Part shown: positions 10,856-21,919 of the stretch, piece after piece
Layout of the letters: each line of letters opens with the position of its first letter
Position numbering within the stretch: the first letter of the stretch is position 1
NCBI GenBank assembly: GCA_016801885.1
Contig: CM028905.1
Coordinates: forward strand, 15,696,256 to 15,760,255
DNA from: Toxotes chatareus
Lineage: Eukaryota > Chordata > Actinopteri > Toxotidae
Reading direction: 5' to 3'
Length of the DNA stretch: 64,000 bases
Position numbers and translations under genes: made by a program
Notes under the pieces: model-generated
Seen by the model: only the letters and a program-made list of their open reading frames with translations
What the model was told of the DNA's origin: nothing
The model's database searches: none

Positions 10856-13714
10856 GTTCATTACTATTAATCTCTGAATAAATTCCTGTTATTACTGTTA
10901 TAATCTCCATCATGTACAAATATTTTGAAAACTGTTAAAATGAAACTTAGCTGAGAAAGCAAATAGAAAACTAAAATAATTGTCATTAAAGAATGGTGAA
11001 CCACACATCGTCCTGTACTATAGACATTACTTGAACTGAACTGAACTGAAATACGTTCTAGTGCTTCTGTCTTTCAAGACGTTTCATTCCCAGCTTTGGC
11101 TGTTCCTTTTCAAGCTCCAGCCTCTCCTGGTCTTCCTTGAGTCTTGAAGGATTTCTCTGTCAGCCAGGATGCACTGCAGCTCAGCAACGTCCCTTATTTG
11201 TTTTGGGAGTTGTGAGCTTGGACTTTATTTTGGAATTCCTTCTGCATCATCATTCGGGGTGTTGGGTGTGATGTGGAGCTTTCCCTCTTCTCAATGTCTG
11301 CTTCAGCTGATTCGAACGTTTGCGTTCACACTGGCCTGCATCCTCTGGGCAACATCTAGAAAACTGCAGGTTTGCAGTGCTTAGTGCCATAGATTTTTTC
11401 TTTTTTTTTTTTTTTTTAGCAAATTATATGCACTTTTTAGTCATTCATCAGAACATGTATCATTTTATAGTTTATTAGTTTTTAATATGAAAGTCAATGA
11501 CTGATTTAAAGGAAGAAGAGAAAGAAACAACCAGGAGGAGTGGGAGGTATTTGATAATCCACACCAGGCTGATATCACCAGGCAACTGAGTGAAATCATA
11601 TTTGCTGTTCAATCAGCCATTCCCTCGCACAGACACACAAAACTACATGTACAGTACGTACATTAACTCCATTAAAATGCCGCTTGCTTTACCCACCAAT
11701 AAAACTCATCCTCTTATAAAACACATGGTTATGTAACTCTGACAGCTACATTTCGCTGATGATACTGGACTTTTCTTAGCAGAGCTTTTATTTGTAATGG
11801 AATATTTTTAAACAGTTGTATGGCTACGTGAATGCCTATCTGAATACCTCCTTCAGCAGTGCCTGCAGGGTCAAGCACTAGATCATTTGGTCTCTCCATG
11901 ACTGCCACAAGATTGTCAGATGTTGGTGTACATTTAGAAATAATAGAACTTTCTTGTGTAAACTTGAGTTTGTCTGCTGAGAGGAGGAAGGAGAGCAGCA
12001 TTCAGGGCTGTGTAATTAATCTTCATTGTGAGTCGATAATGTATGACTGCAGACGTTTTACAGAGAACTGCACAAAAGTGCCTCTGTGATGCAGAACAGA
12101 AATAGAAGTTGCTGCTCAGCGCTGATATCACACTATATGGAGATGTAAGAGGGAAAGGTTATGACTTGTGCTTCCATCAACATATAATGTATGAGCCATG
12201 ATAAGACCTGAAACACAGCACACCATTTCCTCAGCAGTTTTGGACCTCATTTGACAAAGTCTTGCTGAGGAAGCAAAAAGCAAGTATGTGTAAATGTTTG
12301 TGTGTGTACCACTCAATGTGTGTGTGTGTATTTTTAGTGAGAGACCGATCTGTCCAGTCTCAGTAATGTTTTTGGGTTATTACCCAGCGCAGGGGCTTTT
12401 ATCCTCCTAAATGTGGTTTAAGCAGGGATCTAAGCTGTGTCTCTTCATGAATATACTTTTAGAGCCTGGACCCGTGTGCTAATATTAGCTAAGACGGATT
12501 AGACAGGAGAACTTCGCTCCTCCTTTGAATAACAGCTAAACAAAACCCCAAATTTAGAAAAACGAAAATCACTGTGATGTGTTCATAATGTTCCACAGTG
12601 TTGTTCATTGTGTAAAAGTGTCCTATTTCTGTCTGGACACCAGGTGGCACCAAAGCTCCACGCTGAAGGTGCATCTGAGCCCACACTGAGCTGGACTCCA
12701 ACCAGCCTGTATTATTACTTCTGTTACTGTTCTTTTATTTTTCAGCAAATGTAATCTCCACCCCGTCACATCTTAGCATTTTTTCCTTCATATTCATGTT
12801 TTTGAATTCTGCACTGATGACAATTGACAAGACATTGATGAGGTTCAGATTTAAACGTGTAAGAGGTTGGAGGAGGAAAAAAAAAAAATCAAAGTCTTAA
12901 CACCCTCTCCAGATGACATTAATATCAAATGGTAATTTTATTTGCCTATGGAAATGAATCATTTCAGACATTCAGCCATCCAGACGGTTTAATAATCCTC
13001 CTGGGGACGGTGGTAATCCGGGGTCATGTTGCTCAGCGTAACGCAAAAGAACAGCAAAACAGGCCAAACTTCAAGCAAGCTTCCTGTCTCTGTCAGGAGA
13101 GAGAAGCTTCTTTAGCCTCCCACGGTCATGGAGCTCTGGTATAATCCAGATGCTGAGTGCTGAAAGTGTGTGAAACACCAGATGTTATTTTGAATGGGAC
13201 TCAGGGTGAGCTGTTTACAACCAACAGCTCATAGTGTGAGCTGGAAGTAGAAGTGGTGTGTAAGTCTTTTTTTTTTTTCTTTTTCTTTGGTAAAATGATG
13301 TGCTCGAGTTGAACACACTGAGCGCTGCTGATGCTGTGGGAGGTTGGAGGAATTTCTCTGGATGATGAGGTGGATGTGAATTCAAGCTGCTCTCTGTGAA
13401 GGATGAAAGAACCAACTTCAAGCTTTTTATCATCATTTGACACACATAAATGAAATTCTGTTTCTTGTGGACTTGTGGCTCTTCCCTCAAGCTGTGAGAT
13501 TACTTAACACTCGATGTTAATTGAGCTCAATACTCTGGTTCTTTTGGCTGGATGGCAAAGGGTTGAAGAGGCTGTGGCTGGGGGGCGGGGGGGTCCTTAC
13601 AGGGCTGAGGGCCTTGTGGGTGCCCTGTGCTTCATGGATTTGTTTTATGGAGGGAAAGAAGCACTGGGCATCCTCTCTGCTGTGCTCACTGTTTGCTGTA
13701 AGGTCAGGGAGTTT
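10856..13714. other. Unassigned noncoding sequence
   Basis: No supported gene. It contains a (CTGAA)n-like run at 11036-11050, a T run near 11399, and a low-repeat block at 12930-13150 that may be a conserved noncoding element. Confidence 0.4.
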
Positions 13715-13718
13715 ACAG

Positions 13719-13760
13719 TATCAGTGTATCAGTGCATATCAGTGCATCACTGTATCAGTG
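13719..13760 (+). repeat. Degenerate TATCAGTG short tandem repeat
   Basis: Four copies of TATCAGTG, some separated by CA or CATCACTG-like spacers. It directly precedes a teleost interspersed repeat and may be part of that element. Confidence 0.75.
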
Positions 13761-13814
13761 ATGGATTCTTGCATGGAGGCAGAGTCATCCCATAATCCAA
13801 GGCTCCTCCGGTCT

Positions 13815-14009
13815 ACATGTCAAAGTTCCTCTGGGCAAGTTGCTGAGGCCCAGATTGCCCTTGATGTGTCACAGGTGTGTGAGTGTGTGTGATAGAACAG
13901 CGCTATATGAATGTATATGTCAACAGGTGAACATGGCTTGTAGTGTAAAGCACTTTGAGAGGTCCATGAGACCAGAAAAGGACCATATAGATGCAGTCCA
14001 TTTACCATC
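13815..14009 (+). mobile_element. Teleost interspersed repeat ending TGCAGTCCATTTACCAT
   Basis: The left part (CATGTCAAAGTTCCTCTGGG, then a GCAAG...CCCAGATTGCCC block) and right part (AAAGCACTTTGAG, then ATATAGATGCAGTCCATTTA) match a repeat I recognise as frequent in fish genomic sequence. It usually reads close to TGTCCTTGGGCAAGACACT and GCGCTATATAAATGCAGTCC. A second scrap of the right end lies at 35618-35650. No protein is encoded. The superfamily is not clear to me; a non-autonomous element is most likely. Confidence 0.65.
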
Positions 14010-14559
14010 TCTCCTTTGACCCTTGAGTACATACCTCAGGTTGTTAGTGAATTAAACTCTCTCTAATTCAATTAAGCTCTCAGTTCCCTGATATTCCTCA
14101 AACTGTTGTTGTTTGTTTTTAACAATATTCCAAAATCAAAATGACTGCAATAATTATATAAAGGAATTGTTTTTCTTTTTTTTCTTTTCTTTACATGTTG
14201 TTACTGTTGTGTTTTCCTCTGTGGCACTGTTACCATGAATGCAGCACCTGGGTGTTGGGTGTAGCGCTCTTCCCTGTGAAACCTTGGCCTTCAGCTGTTG
14301 TGGCCACAGATGGAGAAAAGGAAGGAGGTGATGTGATTTCCGGAAGCTGATGGATGTTGTGAAAGGTTTTGGTTTGTCCAGAGAAACGAAGCAGCTGCTA
14401 AACAGCAGAGCGGCGTGCACAGTGTGTAATAACCACAAGCACGTGAGTGGGATTAATTGATTAATTGCGTTTTCTCTGTTAGTTCATTTCCTCGTTATTT
14501 TCATTTTCTCTCTTTATGTAATATGATTTCAAATCATTGTAACTCAGGGCCTCCCTCAA

Positions 14560-14610
14560 TGATTCTCACGAGTACAAATAAAGGATGATGATGATGATGA
14601 TGATGATGAT
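14560..14610 (+). repeat. AATAAAGG followed by (GAT)9, LINE-tail-like
   Basis: AAATAAAGGATGATG... continues as nine GAT units to 14610. An AATAAA-type signal followed directly by a short tandem tail is the usual end of fish L2-like elements, so this is probably a retrotransposon 3' end; it could also be a simple microsatellite. Confidence 0.6.
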
Positions 14611-15119
14611 CGCTCATTTCCCCAGCTACCTTAAATTACAGCCAAATTAACCTGCTGCTTTCCACATTTTCATGATCCCTGGTGATTTTTTTTTTCTTTC
14701 TGAAGCGGCACCTCAGGAATTACAGGAACAATCCGGTGATTACTGGCAGCATGGGATTCTGGGGAATTGGCATTTCCAGTGTTTTCTTATTTAAATAAGT
14801 TTTATCAGTGAACTCACCCGTGACTTACTGCTGTTTTCTGAGGCCTGTGTCTCTGGAGGTCCTGAGGAGAAGTTCAGCATTGAGAAAAGAGTGTGTAAGG
14901 TTGCCTCAGCTGCATCTCCGGAGGTCCAAAATTAGATAAATGTCTGCCTGACATGGAAACAACCCTAAAACTTCCTGCCCTCTAGCTTATGGACCAGACA
15001 GAGAAAGGGCAGTCGGTGGGACCAGGAAATCAATGTCTCCTCCACTGCTCAGACCTGAGCGCTATCGATTCCCTCTCTCTGTGAAGAGGAGGTGTTGATG
15101 GATTGAAGGTGCTGCCTAA
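14611..15119. other. Unassigned noncoding sequence
   Basis: Mixed sequence with no supported gene or element ends. Confidence 0.4.
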
Positions 15120-15225
15120 GGGAGTGGAAGAAAAATGAAGAGGAAGAAAAAAAGAGTTGGGGAAAAAAAAAGAGGCAAAAAGGATTGTGAAAGAGAGAGA
15201 GAGAGAGGAGAGAGAGCAGTGCCTG
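15120..15225 (+). repeat. Purine-rich (GA/AAG) low-complexity tract
   Basis: Plus strand is almost entirely A and G, ending in (GA)n near 15193-15216. It creates serine/leucine-rich chance frames on the minus strand. Confidence 0.8.
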
Positions 15226-15698
15226 CTCTCCTGACTCTGCCCGGAGCTACAAGGTGGCCCTGACCTGCAGGAGGATTCAAACGGACCCCCTATCTCCATC
15301 TGCTCCCCTGTCGTGGGTCTTGTTCCTAACCTTTCACTGCTCAGATGGTAGAGCTGAAATGAAAACGCTTCAGAGATGGGTGGTAGTGATGGATCCAGCT
15401 GTTTCTTCTCCAGAGGTTAGACCAGAGACGTTAACCTTGTCTTTTTACTTACAGAATAATGTCCCTTTGTAGCCTGGAATACTGTTAATCTCTATGTTGC
15501 AAATTCAGTTTAAACGCTGCAAGCAGAGTCAACCTGATGTAGCAAGAAGGGCACAAGGGTAAACTAATACATCTCTGCAATTGATTGGTTGTTACTGAAG
15601 GTTTGCCTCAGGCGGTGCACTGACTGGGGACTGAGGGTGAGCCCTTCTATTAATACGTACAGTACAGGAGCCTGAATCACTGTGTTACAGCAGCACCG

Positions 15699-15780
15699 TG
15701 AATCAGAGTCTGAATCAGAAAAACTTTATTGATCCCTGCAGGAAAATCGTTTGGTTACAAGTGCTCAACACACAGTCTGG
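15699..15780 (-). mobile_element. Second copy of the (TGATTC)n-tailed non-LTR 3' end
   Basis: Same tail and upstream block as the copy at 10777-10855: AATAAAGTTTTTCTGATTC read on the minus strand, with the GTGCTCAACACACAG side retained. It has small indels relative to the first copy. Confidence 0.7.
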
Positions 15781-17068
15781 AAGGAGGAAGTAAACATGTA
15801 AAACAGGAAAGTCAACCATAATGTGTTAATAATAATAAATACACAGTAAGTGAAGTTGAGTCCTGTTTAACATTAGCATCCAACAAGTCCAGGGTCCTGT
15901 CTCCTCTGGCAGTGCAGTCCACCCAGTTGTAGATCGTGGAGATCATGGAGAAAGCCGGGTTTAGGGGAGCTGGGTGGGAGAGTGTAAACAAAAACCAAGA
16001 CGCCTGGGCTGCAGAAACGTTCTACCCTGTCTGCCTGAACCGTCTCAAAACCACCGATGGTAGTGATGGGATCCATAGTATCTACCTGTAGCCATGTCCC
16101 TGTCTCTGAGACACATAACACTGTCATCTCACATTGCCCTTGATGACAGAAGGGGGATGTGGCTTACACCTCCTCTACTCCATCGGTTACTGATTATATC
16201 AGATACGGGACAGTCTGTGTCATCCACCTGTAACATGAATCCATGTGTGTTCACTGGCTTCTTCTTTTACTCCCAGTTATTAGCATATTTTACATTTCAA
16301 ATGATCTCTGAGTTACAACTATGCACACACACGCATTTACTACACTATTCTCATCTGTTCATCTGGACACTGACCTTTCACATTAGCTTTAATCTGTTCA
16401 GCTGAACCCTCCTGATAATGCACTCTTCTCTTTAGATGGAGGCTGTGGACCAAGGTGGGCTTGTGAAAGTGCTGAAGCCTCGTGTGTGTTTTCCTGAAGA
16501 CCTGCTGTGACTCCATGTCTCCCCCACGACAAAGCAGGTGATGGATCCACTCTCTCATCCCCTGATAGGGTTTTATAATTGCCTGGTATTTTCCGCTCGA
16601 CATCTCCAGGCAAAGGTTTAGCTCACTAAAAGCGGTGGATGGAAGCCACGAGGGGGGTGAACTTGTATGTCGCTGCTCTGTACATTTTTTTTGTCCCTGC
16701 TACATGCTCTTGTTTTCTCCTTTCTTCCGCCCTGATGAGATTCATGTGTTTTCCTCCATGCTCCATTGGCTCCTCACTTTGGTGTGATGCTGCTGCTGGC
16801 AGCATTCAACCCATCACCTCTCCACCCTTCAAATCTTTTGATTTATCTTTTGATTTGTTTCTCTTGCTGTTGCTTTCTCTCTCTGTCCCCCCCTCCACCC
16901 GTGGCCTCTGCAGCAGAAGGCCAGCAGGAGCAAAACCAGCTCAAATCAATGTGTGGAGTGGATTAGCTTTGAAGATACGTTGTAAAGTTCTGTGTGGATT
17001 CTTTTGTGCTGGAGAGGAAGTGGGGGCGACGTGCTGTCAGGGAGCGTACAGGGAGAGTTTTAATAGCC
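15781..17068. other. Unassigned noncoding sequence
   Basis: No supported gene. The 174-codon frame at 16639-17163 is low-complexity, runs into the TG tract and lacks any recognised domain. Confidence 0.4.
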
Positions 17069-17116
17069 TGTGTGTGTCTGTGTGTGCGCGCGCGTGTGTG
17101 TGTGTGGGGGGGGTTA
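17069..17116 (+). repeat. (TG)n-(CG)n-(TG)n alternating tract with poly-G end
   Basis: A TG array is interrupted by GCGCGCGCG in its middle and ends in eight G residues. Alternating purine-pyrimidine sequence with a CG core is a classic Z-DNA-prone composition. Confidence 0.9.
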
Positions 17117-17260
17117 TGTTGTGGAAGGTGAATGCAATCATCCAGGGTTATGTTGCTATTTAACACTTAGATTCCCCCTGAGAATAACATTCCAAGCTGT
17201 TTGGCCTTCACAAGTAGTTGCTGATTATTTCACAAGTGCAGGCCAAAACATGCTCACTAT

Positions 17261-17287
17261 GCACACACACACACACACACACACACA
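17261..17287 (+). repeat. (CA)13 microsatellite
   Basis: Short uninterrupted array about 150 bp after the TG/CG tract. Confidence 0.95.
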
Positions 17288-18424
17288 TTACAGTACACAT
17301 AGTCAGGAAGAAAACACTCCAATAAAGCACTCATGTAACACAACAGCTGCGGTCCCAGAGTTGTACAGATCAAGGTAAAGTCAGGTAAAGAAATAAGGAG
17401 TGTTACCTGAAAACATTCACCCTTCACAGCTCCATCGATTCATCGTAGTAGTCCTGTTACTCGGGATGTGGCGCCATTTGTACATGTGTCACCAGTTAAG
17501 GCTATGCAACAGAGTCAGAGGTTCCTCAGAGTTTTTGGCCTCGACACTGGTGACAGTGGAGTGGTGGAGGGGTGAAGCAGCGAGGTGAAACTGTAACATC
17601 TGAGCCTTTCTCAATGGGCACATCATGAATCTTGCTTCATATGTTGAAGATAAAGATCAAAGTATTTTTGAAAAAGCATTAAATATTATTGTTTGTTCAA
17701 CTATTGTTCGTGTGACTGTCTCATTGTTCATGTGCGTAGTGTCGGTCAGTATACTCAGGTCAGTTTTATGGAAGCAAAACATGACCACAATGAGCAGGTG
17801 TAAGCCACTAATTGTGATTGATCTGTGTGGAATTTAACCACTGGATTATTTTACTGTGAAAACCATCAGTCTGAATTACTGTGGTGGTCGGAGCTCGCCG
17901 TACCATTTGATACTGCAGGTAGAAGATATGAAAGTAAAGAAGCAGCGTTGTGGTTTGGTTGCAGCGTGGCACGATTTAGCCCTGGTAGTTTAGCTCTGAG
18001 GAAAAAAAAAAAAAGTTGTATCAGACTTTTCTTTCTTTCTAATATCTAATGCTGTTAAGATACTTGCTGTGGAAATCCTGTTCATAAGAAACCATTTGCA
18101 ACACAAAGGTTAGATTCATGCTTTGCTGTGAGCATATTCATTAAATACTATATGCTTCACTTTCACAAGAGAGGTTAGCTACTAAGCAACTTAGCCATGC
18201 TCACTTTACATGAACGACATGAAAATAACTCACTAATAACTCTTTGAGACAAACGAGTGGTTAAAACTCTCTGTCCTCTTCTATCTCCTAACATCACCTT
18301 TCCCTTCCTCTCACTGTTTAACTTACTCACTGATGCTTCCCATTACAGCGTTCACAGATACTGAGCCAGTGCTATAAACACAACACCACCTTAAAAATTA
18401 AATATGTAAAGGAAACAAATATTC
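17288..18424. other. Unassigned noncoding sequence
   Basis: Mostly AT-rich; an A run at 18002-18014. No supported gene. Confidence 0.4.
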
Positions 18425-18655
18425 TGCTGTTATTGCGTTTGCTTGTCATTTCCTTTATGCAAACTGTGCTGTGGGGCAAAGCATTGTTGCCGTCGTTCAG
18501 GCCCATTAAATTTGATTGCTGTGGCGATTACATGTTTATTAAAATTCTGCCGTTTGGCTCGGCAGCTGCGTGTGGTAACTCAGTTATTTTTAGGGGCTGG
18601 TAATGGCTTACAGATTACAACAGGTTTCAGGGCTGACAACAGAGCCTCATAATAA
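18425..18655. promoter_or_regulatory. Candidate conserved noncoding element
   Basis: About 230 bp free of simple repeats and recognisable transposon sequence, with homeodomain-like ATTA cores (CCCATTAAATTTGATTGC, GTTTATTAAAATTC) mixed with GC-containing motifs such as GCTCGGCAGCTGCG (an E-box CAGCTG). This texture is typical of vertebrate developmental enhancers. The call is by appearance only; alignment to other fish is needed. Confidence 0.25.
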
Positions 18656-18730
18656 GGACTTAATGAAATATGAACCTTCAAACTGATTCTCGTTTAAAAG
18701 ATGAGAACTCACTCGCTTTCCGTTCATGCA

Positions 18731-18762
18731 CGTGTGTGTGTATGTGTGTGTGTGTGTGTGTG
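18731..18762 (+). repeat. (TG)n microsatellite, one interruption
   Basis: TG array broken by a single TA near 18741. Confidence 0.95.
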
Positions 18763-19295
18763 GTTTTTGATCTGCTTCTTCATTTCTTCCCTCCCTCGGC
18801 CTCTCCTCCTCCCCTTTGCATAAGAGGCTGTTTATCAAATCAACCGGTTGGACAAAACAGGAAGAAGTAAAAAAAAAAAAAAAAGAAAAAAGAAAGAAAG
18901 ATGGATTGCACTGTGCAAGCAGAAAAGTTTCACTCCCGTGACTTCATTATTCTTCTGAATCTAAAGGAACAAGCTGAGTCCTCTAAACAGTTGTAGTAAT
19001 AATGCAGATGGATGGTTTGTCTGCTGGAACACACACACCATTCATGCACTGTTCAGCTGTTGGGGTGACCCATTCTGCTGCACAGTCTGTATTCTGCTTG
19101 GAAAGTGGAAACTCGTGAGCCTAGCTCGTTAACTAGAGATTATTAATCGTTCATGTTATTTCAGGACCTGAGTCACCGGCAGCTCCTGCACACCCAAAAC
19201 TGTCTTTGCCCTGCGTAATGCAAAGGACTATGGGGGCTAGGGCCAGCTGCCTTTCTTCCATGGTTCCAGATGTCGTGCTAGCAAATGTCCAGACT
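18763..19295. other. Unassigned noncoding sequence
   Basis: Includes an A-rich run at 18868-18900. No gene or element ends supported. Confidence 0.4.
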
Positions 19296-19516
19296 GTCTA
19301 GACCAGGGGTGGGCAAACTGTTCCACAAAGGGCCAGCATGGCTGCAGGTTTTTGTTCCAACCAATGAAGAGCACACACAGTTTGACCAATCAACTGTCTG
19401 AAGACTGAGATCAGTTGATTAAATGAGTCAAGTCTGGTGTGCTGCTGCTTGGTTGGAACAAAAACCTGCAGCCACACCGCCCTTTGTGGAACAGTTTGGA
19501 CACCCCTGGTCTAGAC
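19296..19516. mobile_element. hAT-type MITE with perfect 8-bp target duplication
   Basis: A 205-bp foldback element (19304-19508) begins CAGGGGTGGGCAAACTGTTC and ends, on the opposite strand, CAGGGGTGTCCAAACTGTTC. The inverted arms continue through CCACAAAGGGC and GGCTGCAGGTTTTTGTTCCA, giving arms of about 60 bp with few differences. It is flanked on both sides by GTCTAGAC, an exact 8-bp target duplication that is itself palindromic. CAGGGGT ends with 8-bp duplications are typical of hAT elements. It encodes nothing and needs a transposase in trans. The intact duplication and nearly matched arms suggest one of the youngest insertions in the window. Confidence 0.93.
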
Positions 19517-20093
19517 TCAAAAATAAAAATGAAGCAACCCAACCATGAAACAGTGCAGGACACACAGAGTGAAGGTAAGAACAATCCACCTTTATGGTCG
19601 TTTAGTTTGGAACATGTTTGCTAGGCTGAAGCTTGGAAGAGTTCACACATCTTGGGGAGGTCTGAAATATTAACACAAATGTATAGAATTCTAAATGGTA
19701 ATGAAACAATACAACAACAACAACAATAAAAACATATTAATGAAATGGAAACACCTCTCCCTGCTTTTACTTGAAAACAGGGCCTCTTCATCCACAGCAC
19801 AACAGCTGGAACTGATGATTTTATTACAGATAATGATGCTCTCATGGATAGCAGCTAAGCTGAGAGTCAATTTTTAACCTTCTAACATTTTAACTTAGCA
19901 AGAAGCTGATTTTTAATATGGGCTATTAGCAAATGCTCACCAACAGCTTTATGCTTGAAAAGAACAAACACGAATTAACACCAGCTGGGGACTGAATTTC
20001 CAAATAATTTAATTATATTAAATTGATATTTCACTTTTATTCAGCTTCAGTCAACTTCTAGTCTGTGTCCCTTTATAAACAACACCTATAGCG

Positions 20094-20396
20094 TCATACT
20101 TTTCCTCCTCTGGGTGCAGTATCCTCTACAGCCTCATAAAATCCTACATGCAGTTCTCTTTTCTGCCACCAGAGCTTGTGAATGGCCTTGCTGAATTTCA
20201 AGTACAAGGACTGCACTGGGTAAATAATCATTAACCATGACACATTCAGGGATTTGGGCGTCTGGGCAAAGTTAACACAGAACCATGTTGTATCAAAAGC
20301 TTCCCAGTCACACTCAACAGAGAGACGGCAAACGGCAAACTTGGTAAAGTTTCCCTCTGAGAACTCTGTGCGATGTCTCACACAGGGGAGCACCAT
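20094..20396 (-). other. Open frame of 100 codons, unknown significance
   Basis: A minus-strand frame with a codon texture more protein-like than its neighbours: Trp, Cys and Phe are spread evenly and it is free of simple-sequence runs. It begins MVLPCVRHRTEFSEG and contains WLMIIYPVQSLYLKFSKAIH. I recognise no domain. An AAAG acceptor-like site lies just upstream on the minus strand (about 20408), but no clear donor follows, and the frame simply ends at a stop. It may be a last-exon remnant, a piece of a transposon ORF, or chance. Confidence 0.2.
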
Positions 20397-21344
20397 GTTG
20401 ATCTTTAGATCACAGAGAAGAGAGAAAAAACGAAAAGGTCAGTCAGGAAGATCTCTTCCTTCACACTCTGCCTTGCTCTATGGGTTAGTGTTGGCTACAT
20501 ACTCCTGATCTATTTCAGTTCCCACTTTCCCACGCTGTCACGGCCCTCCATTCACAGTTCCAGTGTCACCATGTCTGACCAATGATCTTTTTACCTGCCT
20601 TCTTGACCCAATCAATCACTGCTGATGCTGTTCTTTAAATATCATTGCAGCTGTGCCTATTATCAAATCAACCAGTTGGCGTGGTTTTATGAATCTGCTG
20701 AATACAGAGACTGTATGAAAACAGAAAAGAGATGTTGGCGAAGTTCTGATATGAGTCAGACGCTGAGCTAACAGGCACACTCTGCACACATGTTGCTAGC
20801 GAGCTTCCAGCTGGAACATTGGCTGTTTGGGCTGAATGCACATAAACAGTCCAGTGACCAAATTTGCTTAAATGAAGTGAGGGGAAAACAGGCGTCACTG
20901 TCTAAACACACCTTTAGACATGACAACATAATTAAAAAGCCACCTTTAGGCAAATGGAAGGTTTATGCTTGAGCACGCAGATAAAAGTTTCAGCATCTTA
21001 TGGAAATTATATTTGAGGTTTACTTTCACGTTACACAACTGATCTAAAAAAAAAACATTCAAACCATATCCTGTGTGTTTGTGTTTGAACAACACACTTC
21101 CTGGAGGTTTATCTCCCTGCTCTCTCCACACGTCCCTTTATTTCTCAGTTTGCCCTCTCTCCCTTCATAATTAAACCCTGAGCTCATGATGGAAATTTGA
21201 TCCACCTTGTTAACAAGGCCTCATTAAAGACACACGCTTCATTTTCTTACTGAAGTTAAATAGAATGGGAAGTCAGGATGAAGTTTAAACACAACTACAT
21301 GAGATCATCTGACTGCTCATGGTTGTTGGCCTGCTGGACCTGTT

Positions 21345-21500
21345 TCCTCTAGGAATGGCAGTGTTGCTTGGTTGGTCCACCACTTTGGTTCATGCCTTGA
21401 CAGCTACTGGATGGACTGCCATTAAATAATGTAAGTAATAACATCATCAGGTCAAAGTTAGAAATGCCAATACTTTGGTTTATGACATTCACTGCTTTAT
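21345..21500 (-). mobile_element. Teleost interspersed repeat (GTTAGCATGCTAG family), minus copy
   Basis: The blocks TTGGTCCACCACTTTGGTTC, CTACTGGATGGACTGCCAT, CATCATCAGGTCAAAGTTAG and CCAATACTTTGGTTTATGAC match, in inverse orientation, a repeat I recognise as common in fish sequence. The plus-strand copy at 23213-23473 belongs to the same family. It is non-coding; the superfamily is uncertain. Confidence 0.65.
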
Positions 21501-21919
21501 GACATCTGTAGTCCACCCTGAGACCTAAATGTCCTGGGAAGTGTTATGTCCACTGTTTTTGTGGAACCAAAAGCTGACACAGACACAGGGAGATGGATGT
21601 GGTTGGTGAGTTTAATTAGAATAAGAATTGTAAGGTGGGCGTTGATGGTGGCAAGTGAACATGGGAATACTCTATTATCTGGTTTACTTTCTTAGTTTTG
21701 CTCAATTCCTGGATGTTTATAGGGTCATGATTACGCTATTTGATCCCATAGACACCCAACAATTGAGCCAAGACTGCTGTTTGACAAATTCAGACCAAAT
21801 ACATAAAGAAATGGTGTATCCTAAGACATTTATATGCTTCTGACTGTGGGAAAGTGGGAAAATTGTAAAATTCTCTCAAACTACTGTAACTCTGGACTAT
21901 CGCATTAACCAAACCACAC

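Noticed and set aside
16639..17163. 174-codon plus-strand frame
   Set aside because: Low-complexity Leu/Ser/Cys composition that ends in the TG/CG tract; no domain recognised.
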